64,000 bases of DNA from Shewanella sp. MR-4. GTDB lineage: Bacteria; Pseudomonadota; Gammaproteobacteria; Enterobacterales; Shewanellaceae. The notes below the pieces were generated by a model. The model made no database searches and had not been told where the DNA came from. It saw nothing but the letters and a program-made list of their open reading frames with translations. The stretch spans positions 3,965,001 through 4,029,000 of the forward strand of contig NC_008321.1 of assembly GCF_000014685.1 (NCBI RefSeq), written 5' to 3'. A program made the position numbers and the translations under genes. The stretch's first letter is position 1, and each line of letters begins with the position of its first letter. Shown in pieces: positions 35,276 through 43,732 of the stretch.

Positions 35276-35869
35276 ATGGCAATTCCCCAATGGTTAACAG
35301 TGGTCAGCCACTCCTTGCGCATCAACAGCTTCAATGCCCCTCGGCTATTGCACACTCTGCTGTTAGGCCTGTTACTCTTTACTAGCATTGGACTCAGCCC
35401 CATCAATCAAGCTTTTGCCGATAATCGATTGATTATTTTGGTGAGACACGCCGAAAAAGCCGACGCTCCAGCAGGCGATCCTACACTTTCAGATGATGGC
35501 CATGCACGTGCCCTCGCGCTGGTTAGCGCCTTGCAAAGGACACAGATCTCGCAACTGATCGCGACCCAATATCAAAGAACCCAGCAAACCTTATTGCCTA
35601 TGTCTTCGGAGCGGCATTTACCCATTACCGTGGTCGCTGCAGAAAAACCACTCGAAGCCCATATCCAGCAGATTGTTGAACAAGTACATGCCGTTAAAGG
35701 TAACAGCTTAATCGCGGGGCATTCCAATACCGTCCCACTGATCATCAAGGCCCTTGGCGGCCCTGAAATCCCCACCATCGCAGAAGATGATTACAGCCAG
35801 CTGTTTTTACTCTCCATCCATGATGGGCAGCCAGCTAGCCTTATCTCCACCCGTTATGGACACGAATAG
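35276..35869 (+). CDS. Secreted histidine phosphatase family protein
   Basis: A 197-residue protein. Residues ~25-48 form a signal peptide ending near NQAFADNRL. The phosphatase core carries the RHG-type motif ILVRHAEKADAP (His phosphorylated in catalysis) and the second His in LIAGHSNTVP. Branch members include phosphatases such as SixA and periplasmic AIS-like enzymes. It is 11 bases before the FMN protein gene, so probably one operon. Confidence 0.88.
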   Translation: MAIPQWLTVVSHSLRINSFNAPRLLHTLLLGLLLFTSIGLSPINQAFADNRLIILVRHAEKADAPAGDPTLSDDGHARALALVSALQRTQISQLIATQYQRTQQTLLPMSSERHLPITVVAAEKPLEAHIQQIVEQVHAVKGNSLIAGHSNTVPLIIKALGGPEIPTIAEDDYSQLFLLSIHDGQPASLISTRYGHE

Positions 35870-35880
35870 AGGATAACAAG

Positions 35881-37371
35881 ATGCAAGAACTCAATTGGTT
35901 TATGTGGGGACTGGATCTCTTCTCAGGACTCTTTTTAATTCTCATTGGTTTAGGTGCCCTCGCTGTCGTCTATATGTACATTGCCGACAAGCTGCAAACC
36001 AAGCAGGCCGTGCGCCACAACTACCCTGTGATAGGTCGCTTTCGGTATTTATTTGAGAAACAAGGTGAGTTTTTTAGACAATACTTTTTCGCACAGGACA
36101 GGGAAGAATTGCCCTTTAACCGCGCTGAGCGGAGTTGGGTATATCGCGCCGCGAAAAACGTCGACAGAACCATCGCGTTTGGCTCGACACGCCCGCTAGA
36201 CAGCACGGGCGCCATTATGTTTATGAATACCGCCTTTCCTACTCAAGATGAAGATATCACTCCAATTCTGCCTCAAACCATTGGCCCCCATTGCCGTGAG
36301 CCTTACACCACTAAGGCCATTTGCCATATTTCCGCCATGAGCTTCGGCGCCCTATCACGCCCTGCTGTCACCGCCTTATCCCACGGCGCAGCGCAGGCGG
36401 GATGTTGGTTAAATACCGGTGAAGGTGGCTTAAGCCCTTACCATTTAAAGGGCGGCTGCGACCTAGTCTTTCAAATTGGTACCGCTAAATATGGCGTGCG
36501 TAATGAGCAGGGCCATTTAGACGATGACAAGCTCATAGAGATCGCCGCACATCCTGAAGTTAAAATGTTTGAAATCAAAATGAGCCAAGGCGCGAAACCT
36601 GGTAAAGGCGGTATCCTGCCTGGGATTAAAGTCACCGAGGAGATTGCCAAAATTCGCGGTATCCCGCAGGGCCATGATTCCATAAGCCCCAATGGTCATA
36701 TCGAGTTTAAAAATGTGGCTGACATTCTGGATATGATTGCCAGAGTACGTGAGGTCACGGGGAAACCCACCGGCATTAAGGCCGTACTTGGGGACGTGCA
36801 ATGGCTCGAAGATTTTTGCGATGAAATTGAGCGCCGTGGCGAAGCATCCGCCCCGGACTTTTTTACCTTAGACAGTGCCGACGGCGGCACGGGAGCCGCC
36901 CCTCAACCCTTAATGGATTATGTGGGGCTGCCACTCAAGGAAAGCCTGCCCATATTGGTGAATATCTTAATTCAGCGTGGGCTACGTAAACGCATTAAAG
37001 TAATCGCCTCAGGCAAACTCATAGTGCCATCGAGGGTGGCTTGGGCGCTCGCCTTGGGTGCGGACTTTATCGCCTCGGCCCGTGGCAATATGTTTGCCCT
37101 AGGATGTATTCAAGCGCTGCAATGTAACAAAGACACCTGCCCAACAGGGATCACAACCCATAATAAGAAGCTCCAGCAAGGTCTTAATCCTAGGGATAAA
37201 TCGACACGTGTCGCCAACTATAACCATAATCTACACCACGACTTAGCCCTGATAGCCCACTCCTGCGGGGTAACAGAGCCGAGACAACTTAAGCCATCCC
37301 ATGTGAGGATTGTGCTCGAAAGTGGTTTGTCAGTTTCATTGGATAAGTACTATTCCCATATCAATCAATAG
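35881..37371 (+). CDS. FMN-binding glutamate synthase-like protein, membrane-anchored
   Basis: A 496-residue protein with a single N-terminal helix (residues ~8-33) and a GltS-like alpha/beta barrel. Substrate and FMN features include HISAMSFGALSRPAVTALS, NTGEGGLSPYHLKGG, ADGGTGAAPQPLMD, and ASARGNMFALGCIQ with Cys-rich CNKDTCPTGITTHN for a 3Fe-4S cluster. It lacks the glutaminase and NADPH parts of true glutamate synthase, so its electron donor and substrate are unknown. Cotranscribed with the histidine phosphatase gene. Confidence 0.9.
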   Translation: MQELNWFMWGLDLFSGLFLILIGLGALAVVYMYIADKLQTKQAVRHNYPVIGRFRYLFEKQGEFFRQYFFAQDREELPFNRAERSWVYRAAKNVDRTIAFGSTRPLDSTGAIMFMNTAFPTQDEDITPILPQTIGPHCREPYTTKAICHISAMSFGALSRPAVTALSHGAAQAGCWLNTGEGGLSPYHLKGGCDLVFQIGTAKYGVRNEQGHLDDDKLIEIAAHPEVKMFEIKMSQGAKPGKGGILPGIKVTEEIAKIRGIPQGHDSISPNGHIEFKNVADILDMIARVREVTGKPTGIKAVLGDVQWLEDFCDEIERRGEASAPDFFTLDSADGGTGAAPQPLMDYVGLPLKESLPILVNILIQRGLRKRIKVIASGKLIVPSRVAWALALGADFIASARGNMFALGCIQALQCNKDTCPTGITTHNKKLQQGLNPRDKSTRVANYNHNLHHDLALIAHSCGVTEPRQLKPSHVRIVLESGLSVSLDKYYSHINQ

Positions 37372-37515
37372 TTAACCTAATACTGCATGCTTTTTGTACG
37401 ACTTTCGTCTACAGTTAATTTAGCAAGAGGTAATTTGAATGCGTATCACAAAAGGGGTAAGATCCGTGATGCACACATTAGATTAAACAACTGCATATTA
37501 AGTTAAGGAAACGCT

Positions 37516-37722
37516 GTGAAAGCAAGCTTTGTAAGCCATATGCCAGACAGTAAGACTGCCAGCACTAGTTGTAAAAGCTGTAATCGCTTGACTGAGATCG
37601 AGGGCGAGTTAGTGTGTTTTCGTGAAGGCCAAGTCATTCGGCTCACGCGAATTGACGAATCAACCACTAAATTCAGTCTGTTATGTGAAGGTTGGAAGGC
37701 AGATAAACCAAAGGGAATATAA
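37516..37722 (+). CDS. Small CxxC-type protein, unknown function
   Basis: A 68-residue protein starting with GTG at 37516, preceded by AAGGAA at five bases. SCKSCNRLTEIEGELVCF has a CxxC plus a distal Cys, which may bind zinc or be redox-active. It is short and soluble with no clear family. Its stop codon lies within the arm of a strong terminator hairpin, which supports it being a genuine, terminated gene. Confidence 0.65.
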   Translation: MKASFVSHMPDSKTASTSCKSCNRLTEIEGELVCFREGQVIRLTRIDESTTKFSLLCEGWKADKPKGI

Positions 37723-37738
37723 TTTCTTATATTCCCTT
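37711..37738 (+). terminator. Terminator overlapping the stop codon of the 68-residue gene
   Basis: Perfect 12-bp inverted repeat aagggaatataa-tttc-ttatattccctt, followed by gtttt. The stop TAA (37720-37722) is inside the left arm. Confidence 0.85.
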
Positions 37739-37762
37739 GTTTTGATTGAGCAGTGATACTCT

Positions 37763-38020
37763 CTAATACCCACCACGAATATCTGCATTATATTCATTGG
37801 TTCTACGGATAATCCCAGCTAATTCAAGTTCTTGATTCAATTTTGCCAGAGTTAAACGTCTTGTGGTTACTTTGAGGCCTGCGTTTAACTCTGCGTGAAT
37901 GCGTTGTAGCGAATCATAATCCACACCGCGCTTTTTAAGGGTTGCCATAATCGCAAACCAGTCTGTGCTTACTTTTTCTTCTTTGCCTTCAATATTGACT
38001 CTTAATGCCATATTTTCCAT
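37763..38020 (-). CDS. Small soluble protein, unknown function
   Basis: An 85-residue protein containing STDWFAIMATLKKRGVDYDSLQRIHAEL, which I quote in part: WFAIMATLKKRGVDYD and RIHAELNAGLK. Predicted mostly helical with one charged strand. The ATG at 38020 follows AGAGGTG; a GTG nine bases upstream is also in frame. No family recognised. It lies between two terminators/genes with no operon partner. Confidence 0.6.
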   Translation of the reverse strand: MENMALRVNIEGKEEKVSTDWFAIMATLKKRGVDYDSLQRIHAELNAGLKVTTRRLTLAKLNQELELAGIIRRTNEYNADIRGGY

Positions 38021-38136
38021 GCCAAGCACCTCTTATGATTATTTGCTTGGATTCGAGTATAGAGAGCCGAAGCTGAATAAAAACTGAATTGTCCCAACGC
38101 TGTTACACTAACATCGAAAGCTTATGATATTTACAC

Positions 38137-39921
38137 CTAAAGCTGTTGTTGCTCATTTTGTATGCGCCACAACTTAGCGTATAAACCATCCTGAGTCAGT
38201 AAAGACTGATGATTCCCCTGCTCGACAATTTCCCCTTGGCTTAAGACCACGATCTGATCGGCGTCGACTATAGTCGATAACCTATGCGCCACGACTAAGC
38301 TGGTATGCCCTTTCGCGACCTCACGCAGTGCCGACAGAATCGCCTGTTCGGAGCGGCTGTCGAGGGAGGATGTAGCCTCATCAAAGACTAACACTGGGGA
38401 TCCTTTTAAAATCGCCCGCGCAATGGCCACACGCTGTTTCTCCCCGCCCGAAAGCTTTAAGCCCCGCTCACCCACTTTGGTATCCCAACCTTGGGAGAGC
38501 GACGCGATAAAATGTTCTAAATGTGCAAGTTTGATGGCATGGCGCACTTCTTCATCCGTCGCATCGGGGCGGCCATAACGAATGTTCTCCACTAAGGAAT
38601 CATTAAATAACACAGTATCCTGCGGCACTATGGCAATAGCTCGGCGCAGTGCATCCTGGGTTAAGTGACGAATATCTTGCCCGTCAATCAAAATGCGCCC
38701 TTGCTCCACATCGTAAAAACGGAACAGTAACTTGATGAGTGTTGATTTTCCGGCGCCACTATCTCCAACGACGGCGACTTTTTTCCCCGCTGCCACCTTA
38801 AAACTGACGTTGCGCAATATGGGCCTGTCATCGTAGCTAAAACTTACATGTTCAAAACTAAGCTCACCGCGCTTAGGCTCAAAGTCTAAGGCATCGGGTT
38901 TATCCACTATACGAGGGTGCTTATCGAGCAGACTGAACATCCGCTCGATATTGGCTAAGGCGCCACGGATTTCACGGTAGACAAATCCCAAAAAGTTGAG
39001 CGGCATAAAGAGCTGCATCATAAAGGCATTAATCAATACAAAGTCACCTAAGGTCATCTCATTATTGGTCACTTTATAGGCGGCCAACGCCATCATCGCC
39101 GTCATCGCCAATGCGATAATCAGCGCCTGCCCACCGTTGAGGGCAAATAGCGATAGACGATTCTTACGTTTAGCCACTTCCCATTGGTCTAGGGCTTGGT
39201 CATAACGGTCCGATTCATACTTTTCATTATTAAAATACTTCACGGTTTCATAGTTGAGCAGGCTGTCGATGGCGCGGGTATTGGAGAGGGAGTCGGCTTT
39301 GGCTGCATCGCGGACGTATTCGGTGCGCCACTCAGTCGCCACCACCGAAAACCAGATGTAGGCCATCACAGAGGTAAAAGTGATCGCGGCGAAGGCAATG
39401 CCATAATTAAAAAAGAAAATACCAATAACCATGGCGATTTCTAGCAGGGTCGGCACTATGTTAAACACCATAAAGCGCATCAAGAAGCTCACGCCACTGG
39501 TGCCGCGCTCAATATCCCTCGACAAGCCGCCCGTGCGCCGCTCTAAGTGAAAATCCAAATCGAGTCGATGTAAGTGGTCGAACACCGCTAAGCCCAAACG
39601 GCGAATGGCTCGCTCAGTGACACGGCCAAAGAGTGTGTCGCGGATTTCACCCGTGATCACAGTTAACAGTCGTACCGCGCCATAGGCTAATACCAACCCG
39701 ATGGGCACACTCAAGGCCTGCGCGGTCTTATTGGCATCCAAAGTATCGACTAAATCTTTAAGAATAAAGGGCAAGCCCACGCTGGCAAGCTTAGCGACGA
39801 TAAGGCAAGACATGGCCAATGCCACTCGGCCCTTGTACTCGAGCAAATAAGGCCAGAGCAACTTAACTACGTGCCAATTGAGCTTATCGATGGGACCTTC
39901 AAAATACAGTGTTGGGCGCAT
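38137..39921 (-). CDS. ATM1-type ABC exporter
   Basis: A 594-residue half transporter: about six membrane helices in the first ~310 residues, then an ATPase with Walker A GDSGAGKSTLIKLLF, signature LSGGEKQRVAIARA and Walker B VLVFDEATSSLD. The N-terminal PLRWALIRFLWPYL-like region (here LNWHVVKLLWPYL) and the overall sequence fit the bacterial ATM1/HMT1 class, which exports glutathione-linked metals or persulfides. Monocistronic here. Substrate is inferred from family only. Confidence 0.92.
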   Translation of the reverse strand: MRPTLYFEGPIDKLNWHVVKLLWPYLLEYKGRVALAMSCLIVAKLASVGLPFILKDLVDTLDANKTAQALSVPIGLVLAYGAVRLLTVITGEIRDTLFGRVTERAIRRLGLAVFDHLHRLDLDFHLERRTGGLSRDIERGTSGVSFLMRFMVFNIVPTLLEIAMVIGIFFFNYGIAFAAITFTSVMAYIWFSVVATEWRTEYVRDAAKADSLSNTRAIDSLLNYETVKYFNNEKYESDRYDQALDQWEVAKRKNRLSLFALNGGQALIIALAMTAMMALAAYKVTNNEMTLGDFVLINAFMMQLFMPLNFLGFVYREIRGALANIERMFSLLDKHPRIVDKPDALDFEPKRGELSFEHVSFSYDDRPILRNVSFKVAAGKKVAVVGDSGAGKSTLIKLLFRFYDVEQGRILIDGQDIRHLTQDALRRAIAIVPQDTVLFNDSLVENIRYGRPDATDEEVRHAIKLAHLEHFIASLSQGWDTKVGERGLKLSGGEKQRVAIARAILKGSPVLVFDEATSSLDSRSEQAILSALREVAKGHTSLVVAHRLSTIVDADQIVVLSQGEIVEQGNHQSLLTQDGLYAKLWRIQNEQQQL

Positions 39922-40369
39922 ATGTCTAAACCTTTGCTAAAGTCGCTCAATTGTAGCAGCGTGGCGCACGTTAAGGCGAAACCAAACAGGGAAAGTTTGA
40001 ATAAAATCAATCAGATTTTTCTGACAGACAAAAAGTATCCTGCTTGGCAAAATCTCTCTGGCTTATCGAAATAAAAATGTCATGCTAACGACTTACGCTC
40101 AGAGAGTTCGTAACGCGGATATTAAGGTGAAAAAATTCTGAAACAAGCTTGGCTTTATCGGAACAGTAACCGTTAAAATAGGCCATAACATCAAGGGTTC
40201 TACTGTTGATTATTTTGCCGGTTTTACCCAAAATGCCCTATGGACTTAAGATCGCTAGCAGCAGGATTTGCAAATCTCTGGCCGTAGATCCGTGTGTAAA
40301 TGCCGTGCTGCACTCGTTCTGCGATAACACTAACGATAATTCTAATAAATTAAGATCGAAGGAAGCTTT
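39922..40369. other. 448-base gap with no recognised gene or repeat
   Basis: It lies between the ATM1-type gene (divergent) and the 58-residue gene, so must hold both promoters. Open frames here lack ribosome binding sites and codon bias. I saw no hairpin or repeat above chance. Confidence 0.5.
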
Positions 40370-40546
40370 ATGTTGGATTCCGCTAAAGTTCAATACCCGC
40401 CATTACCACTGATCCAAACTTGGGTGTGGATGATGATCGAATCTGGCAATCCAGAAATTCAGGACAAAGGCAGAAATAACCTCATTGCAGCTTTTGGTAG
40501 CTTGGCCAAAGCTAACGAATACTTAGCCGAAATGAGCAAAAAATAA
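40370..40546 (+). CDS. 58-residue small protein, unknown function
   Basis: Reading starts at ATG 40370, with GAAGGAAG at 40358-40365 as ribosome binding site, and ends at TAA 40546. The translation starts MLDSAKVQYPPLPL, continues QTWVWMMIESGNPEIQDKG and RNNLIAAFGSLAKANEYL, and ends AEMSKK. Amphipathic helices are likely. A strong terminator follows four bases later, and codon use matches neighbours; I am fairly confident it is real. No family recognised. Convergent with aroG. Confidence 0.75.
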   Translation: MLDSAKVQYPPLPLIQTWVWMMIESGNPEIQDKGRNNLIAAFGSLAKANEYLAEMSKK

Positions 40547-40549
40547 TAA

Positions 40550-40580
40550 AAATAAAGGCGCCAGAATAGCGCCTTTATTT
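40550..40580. terminator. Bidirectional terminator between the small gene and aroG
   Basis: Perfect 12-bp inverted repeat aaataaaggcgc-cagaata-gcgcctttattt. Confidence 0.88.
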
Positions 40581-40596
40581 TTGAGCTTTTCAGGAC

Positions 40597-41655
40597 TTAG
40601 ACCCGCTGGCGGCGTGCAATAACGCTCTGATTTAACACATCTAACAGACGCTCGGTATCATCCCAGCCAATACAGGCATCCGTAATACTCTGGCCATAAC
40701 ATAACGCCTGGCCTTCAATCAGATCTTGGCGACCTTCCACTAAGTGGCTTTCAACCATCACACCGAAAATTGCCTTATTACCCGCGGCCACTTGCTCGGC
40801 CACATCGTTCGCGACATCCATCTGGCGTTGATATTGTTTGCTGCTATTGGCATGGCTAAAGTCGATCATAATGTTATCGACAAGCTTGGCCTTTTTCAGT
40901 TGTTCGCTGATCTGCGCAACATGGCTGGCACTGTAATTAGGCTCACGGCCACCACGCAGAATGATATGGCAATCAGGATTACCTTTGGTCGACACAATCG
41001 CCGAATGGCCAAATTTGGTTACCGATAAGAAGTGGTGCGGCGCATTCGCGGCGCCAATGGCATCAATCGCCACCTTGATCGTGCCGTCGGTGCCATTTTT
41101 AAAGCCTACAGGGCAAGACAACCCAGACGCTAATTCACGGTGCACCTGCGATTCAGTGGTGCGCGCACCAATCGCGCCCCAGCACATCATATCCGCCACA
41201 TATTGCGGAGTGATCATATCGAGAAACTCACCCGCGGTCGGCATGCCAGAGTCATTCAAATCGACTAAAAGTTTACGCGCGGTACGCAAACCATCGTTCA
41301 GTTTGAAGCTGTTATCCATATAAGGATCGTTGATGAGTCCCTTCCAACCCACTGTAGTACGCGGCTTTTCAAAATAAACACGCATCACCACTTCGAGCTG
41401 ATCTTGATAACGTTCTCTGAGCGCAACCAATCGCTGGCCATATTCCAATGCGGCCTTAGGATCGTGAATTGAGCAAGGACCAATGACCACTAACAAACGA
41501 TCATCTTGGCGGGCAAGAATGTTATGAATGCTTTGACGGGCGTTAAACACAGTTGCAGCAGCGTTTTCGGAGGCAGGAAATCGTTCTAGAATCGCAATTG
41601 GTGGAAGTAACTCTTTGACTTCATTAATGCGAACGTCATCATTTTGGTAATACAT
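40597..41655 (-). CDS. aroG: 3-deoxy-7-phosphoheptulonate synthase, AroG-type
   Basis: A 352-residue type I DAHP synthase, first step of the shikimate pathway: PEP plus erythrose 4-phosphate. Very close to E. coli AroG throughout, including YQNDDVRINEVKELLPP, VIGPCSIHDPKAALEYG (metal Cys) and MIDFSHANSSKQ (metal His region). Feedback is likely by phenylalanine or tyrosine; the sequence favours the AroG branch but AroF cannot be excluded. The ATG at 41655 is preceded by GGAG. Confidence 0.93.
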   Translation of the reverse strand: MYYQNDDVRINEVKELLPPIAILERFPASENAAATVFNARQSIHNILARQDDRLLVVIGPCSIHDPKAALEYGQRLVALRERYQDQLEVVMRVYFEKPRTTVGWKGLINDPYMDNSFKLNDGLRTARKLLVDLNDSGMPTAGEFLDMITPQYVADMMCWGAIGARTTESQVHRELASGLSCPVGFKNGTDGTIKVAIDAIGAANAPHHFLSVTKFGHSAIVSTKGNPDCHIILRGGREPNYSASHVAQISEQLKKAKLVDNIMIDFSHANSSKQYQRQMDVANDVAEQVAAGNKAIFGVMVESHLVEGRQDLIEGQALCYGQSITDACIGWDDTERLLDVLNQSVIARRQRV

Positions 41656-41962
41656 AATTTACTGCTCCAACTCTCGTGTTTAGGCTATTTTTATCGCTGC
41701 AATAGGGGATCTCAACTGCAATACTGAGTTCAATTTATCCAGTCTGCGCCGCTAATGCAACCAAGTTGTCTCCATTTCAAGAAATCAAATATAACGTATT
41801 GTTTTAACATATTTTTAAAAAATACAAATTCAAATATTTCAATGTGATATGCAAACTAAAGCCAAACGAGTGTTGGGGTTGGAAGCAAGCGATGGTGAAA
41901 GCGGAAATAAAAAACCTCCTTTGCCAGTAGTCAGACGCAAACAAAGGAGGTTGAGTAAAGGA
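41656..41962. other. Promoter region of aroG and gap before the lipoprotein gene
   Basis: A 307-base, AT-rich stretch. I looked for TyrR boxes (TGTAAA-N6-TTTACA) and saw only partial matches such as tgttttaacata near 41798. It also contains the terminator at 41913-41952. Confidence 0.45.
41913..41952 (-). terminator. Terminator of the TPR lipoprotein gene
   Basis: Arms aacctcctttg (41913-41923) and caaaggaggtt (41942-41952), 11 bp perfect with an 18-base loop; on the minus strand a run of tttttattt follows. Confidence 0.78.
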
Positions 41963-43150
41963 TTAATGTTGCTGCATGGCCTGCAGTTTTGCCTGATAGC
42001 GATGTTTATCTGTGGCTTCGCGGCTTAGAGCCATGGCTTTTTCCATATTGAGTTTGGCGCGTTTTTCATCCCCCAGCGCCCAATAGGTGCGTGACAGGCC
42101 AAAGAAAAACTCATGGCGGTAATCGGCTTTATCCACGGCCCTTTGATACCAAGCGAGCGCCTCGCTGTATTGGTGCTCGTCATAGGCCTGTTCACCCATA
42201 TCGTAGTAGTAATAAGGATTACGAATACGCGCTAACTCCAGCACTTTATTGACCTGCGCCCACTCTTCCAAACGGCCCTGCTCACCTAAAATCACCGCCA
42301 AGTTATAAAGCGTCGTCATATCATCAGCATCATATTTGAGTGCATAGCGATAGACTTGCTCGGCCCGCTTTTCATCGCCCTTGTGGCGATAAATCACGGC
42401 TAAGGTGTTGAGCGCAGGAATAAAGAGTCCTGATTTTAAGCCCGCTTTAATCAGCGCATAGGCGCGGTCTAAATCCCCGTCGACCAAGGATTCGGCGGCC
42501 ATATTGTTATAGAACATACTGGTTAAGGTCTGGCGATTGATTTGTACTTTGTTATAGCCTCGCAGAGCGCGCTCGGGCATAAAGTCGACCAGAATTGCAT
42601 GGGCCGACACATACACAGTGTGCACGCTCTCGGCGGGTAGCAAGCGTAGATTGACATGGCCGTTGATCAGATAAAACTCGCCCTGTTTGTCCCATACGGG
42701 TTCAATCGCAATATCCTGAAACTCAGTGCCAATTTTAAACACATCCGCGAGTGCCGATGTCATCACCACCAGCGACATACAATTCCCCGCGCGCTGGGCG
42801 TAGGTTTCGCTAGCGGTTTGAGTCAAATTATCTTGATAGTGAAAATCGCTGTGACCGCCGAGCTGATTGGCATTGATATAACTGGCTAACCATTCATGCA
42901 CCGCGACGGGGTTTTTAGTCGATAAGCTGTAGCGGTCGTAGGCGCGCCGGACATCGGCTGCGACCGAGGGCGGAAGGCTGAAAATATCCTCGACGCTAGG
43001 AATATTACTGACAGATTTAAATAACGAATCTGCAAATAGGGCATCAATCTCATCATCACTAGGTTTTGGGGCTGTCGAGCTGCAACCCCATAATAGTAAA
43101 AGTAATAATGAGCAGAATATACCGCTAGAGATGGTGCGTAGTTGTATCAT
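41963..43150 (-). CDS. TPR lipoprotein with transglutaminase-like domain
   Basis: A 395-residue protein. A lipoprotein signal ends at LLLLWGC (lipid attached to the Cys near residue 23). The middle (about 75-190) carries a transglutaminase-like pair: Cys in RAGNCMSLVVMTSALAD and His in LINGHVNLRL. Three to four TPR units follow (about 210-390, for example ALNTLAVIYRHKGDEKRAEQ and EALAWYQRAVDKAD). The combination suggests a periplasmic scaffold with peptidase-like or structural role; catalytic activity is not proven by the visible motifs. Confidence 0.82.
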   Translation of the reverse strand: MIQLRTISSGIFCSLLLLLLWGCSSTAPKPSDDEIDALFADSLFKSVSNIPSVEDIFSLPPSVAADVRRAYDRYSLSTKNPVAVHEWLASYINANQLGGHSDFHYQDNLTQTASETYAQRAGNCMSLVVMTSALADVFKIGTEFQDIAIEPVWDKQGEFYLINGHVNLRLLPAESVHTVYVSAHAILVDFMPERALRGYNKVQINRQTLTSMFYNNMAAESLVDGDLDRAYALIKAGLKSGLFIPALNTLAVIYRHKGDEKRAEQVYRYALKYDADDMTTLYNLAVILGEQGRLEEWAQVNKVLELARIRNPYYYYDMGEQAYDEHQYSEALAWYQRAVDKADYRHEFFFGLSRTYWALGDEKRAKLNMEKAMALSREATDKHRYQAKLQAMQQH

Positions 43151-43268
43151 AATACGTCCCCCAGACCATAAGGCTCCTATTTGAGCTTATTACACTTGGC
43201 CAAAAAGACGTCATAAAATGGTTACAAAAAATAACGGCCTGCCACAAAGGATTGCGGCGACTTGAGGG

Positions 43269-43616
43269 TCAACGCTGCGCCGGGGGGTCTACCTTGATAT
43301 ACACATCCTGCTGCTGATAACGATAGGGGCGGTAGTTATCCTGACCACAAGTGAAGTAAGGGTAAGGCTTTACCTGCGCGATACAACCGAGTGGCAAGGC
43401 CTGCAGAATTTGAATTTGCTCCTGTCTTCGCAAAGATTCCTGCCATTCATAATCTTTCAACACTTGATCACGCACGGCAAAAGCATCGAAAGGCTCATCC
43501 GAGCGAGTCACTACGACTTGCCCCGCAAAAGCGGGCAAGGCTATGAGTGCACTCAGAATGCCCCCAAGCAAACAGGTGCGTCTGAGTTGTCCAGTGGAAT
43601 CAAAGATTAAGCGCAT
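43269..43616 (-). CDS. Small secreted protein, unknown function
   Basis: A 115-residue protein with a signal peptide (about 1-31, ending ALPAFAG). The mature part is Tyr/Gln-rich (YPYFTCGQDNYRPYRYQQQ) with two Cys. Good ribosome binding site (AAGGAG) before the ATG. No family recognised. It lies about 120 bases before the TPR lipoprotein gene, same strand. Confidence 0.68.
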   Translation of the reverse strand: MRLIFDSTGQLRRTCLLGGILSALIALPAFAGQVVVTRSDEPFDAFAVRDQVLKDYEWQESLRRQEQIQILQALPLGCIAQVKPYPYFTCGQDNYRPYRYQQQDVYIKVDPPAQR

Positions 43617-43662
43617 TGTTCACTCCTTGTGGTATCAGCATGACAGTCGAAGACCCATAAAA

Positions 43663-43687
43663 AAAGCAGAGCACTTGGCTCTGCTTT
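43663..43687 (-). terminator. Terminator of the glnK-amtB operon
   Basis: Hairpin aaagcagagc / gctctgcttt. On the minus strand a tttttatggg run follows; about 45 bases after the amtB stop. Confidence 0.82.
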
Positions 43688-43732
43688 ACTATCCTCTTAT
43701 CCCTTAGAGGCATCAAGTGATATCAATACCTG

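Noticed and set aside
41656..41962. TyrR boxes upstream of aroG
   Set aside because: Only partial matches were found; spacing and half-sites do not fit.
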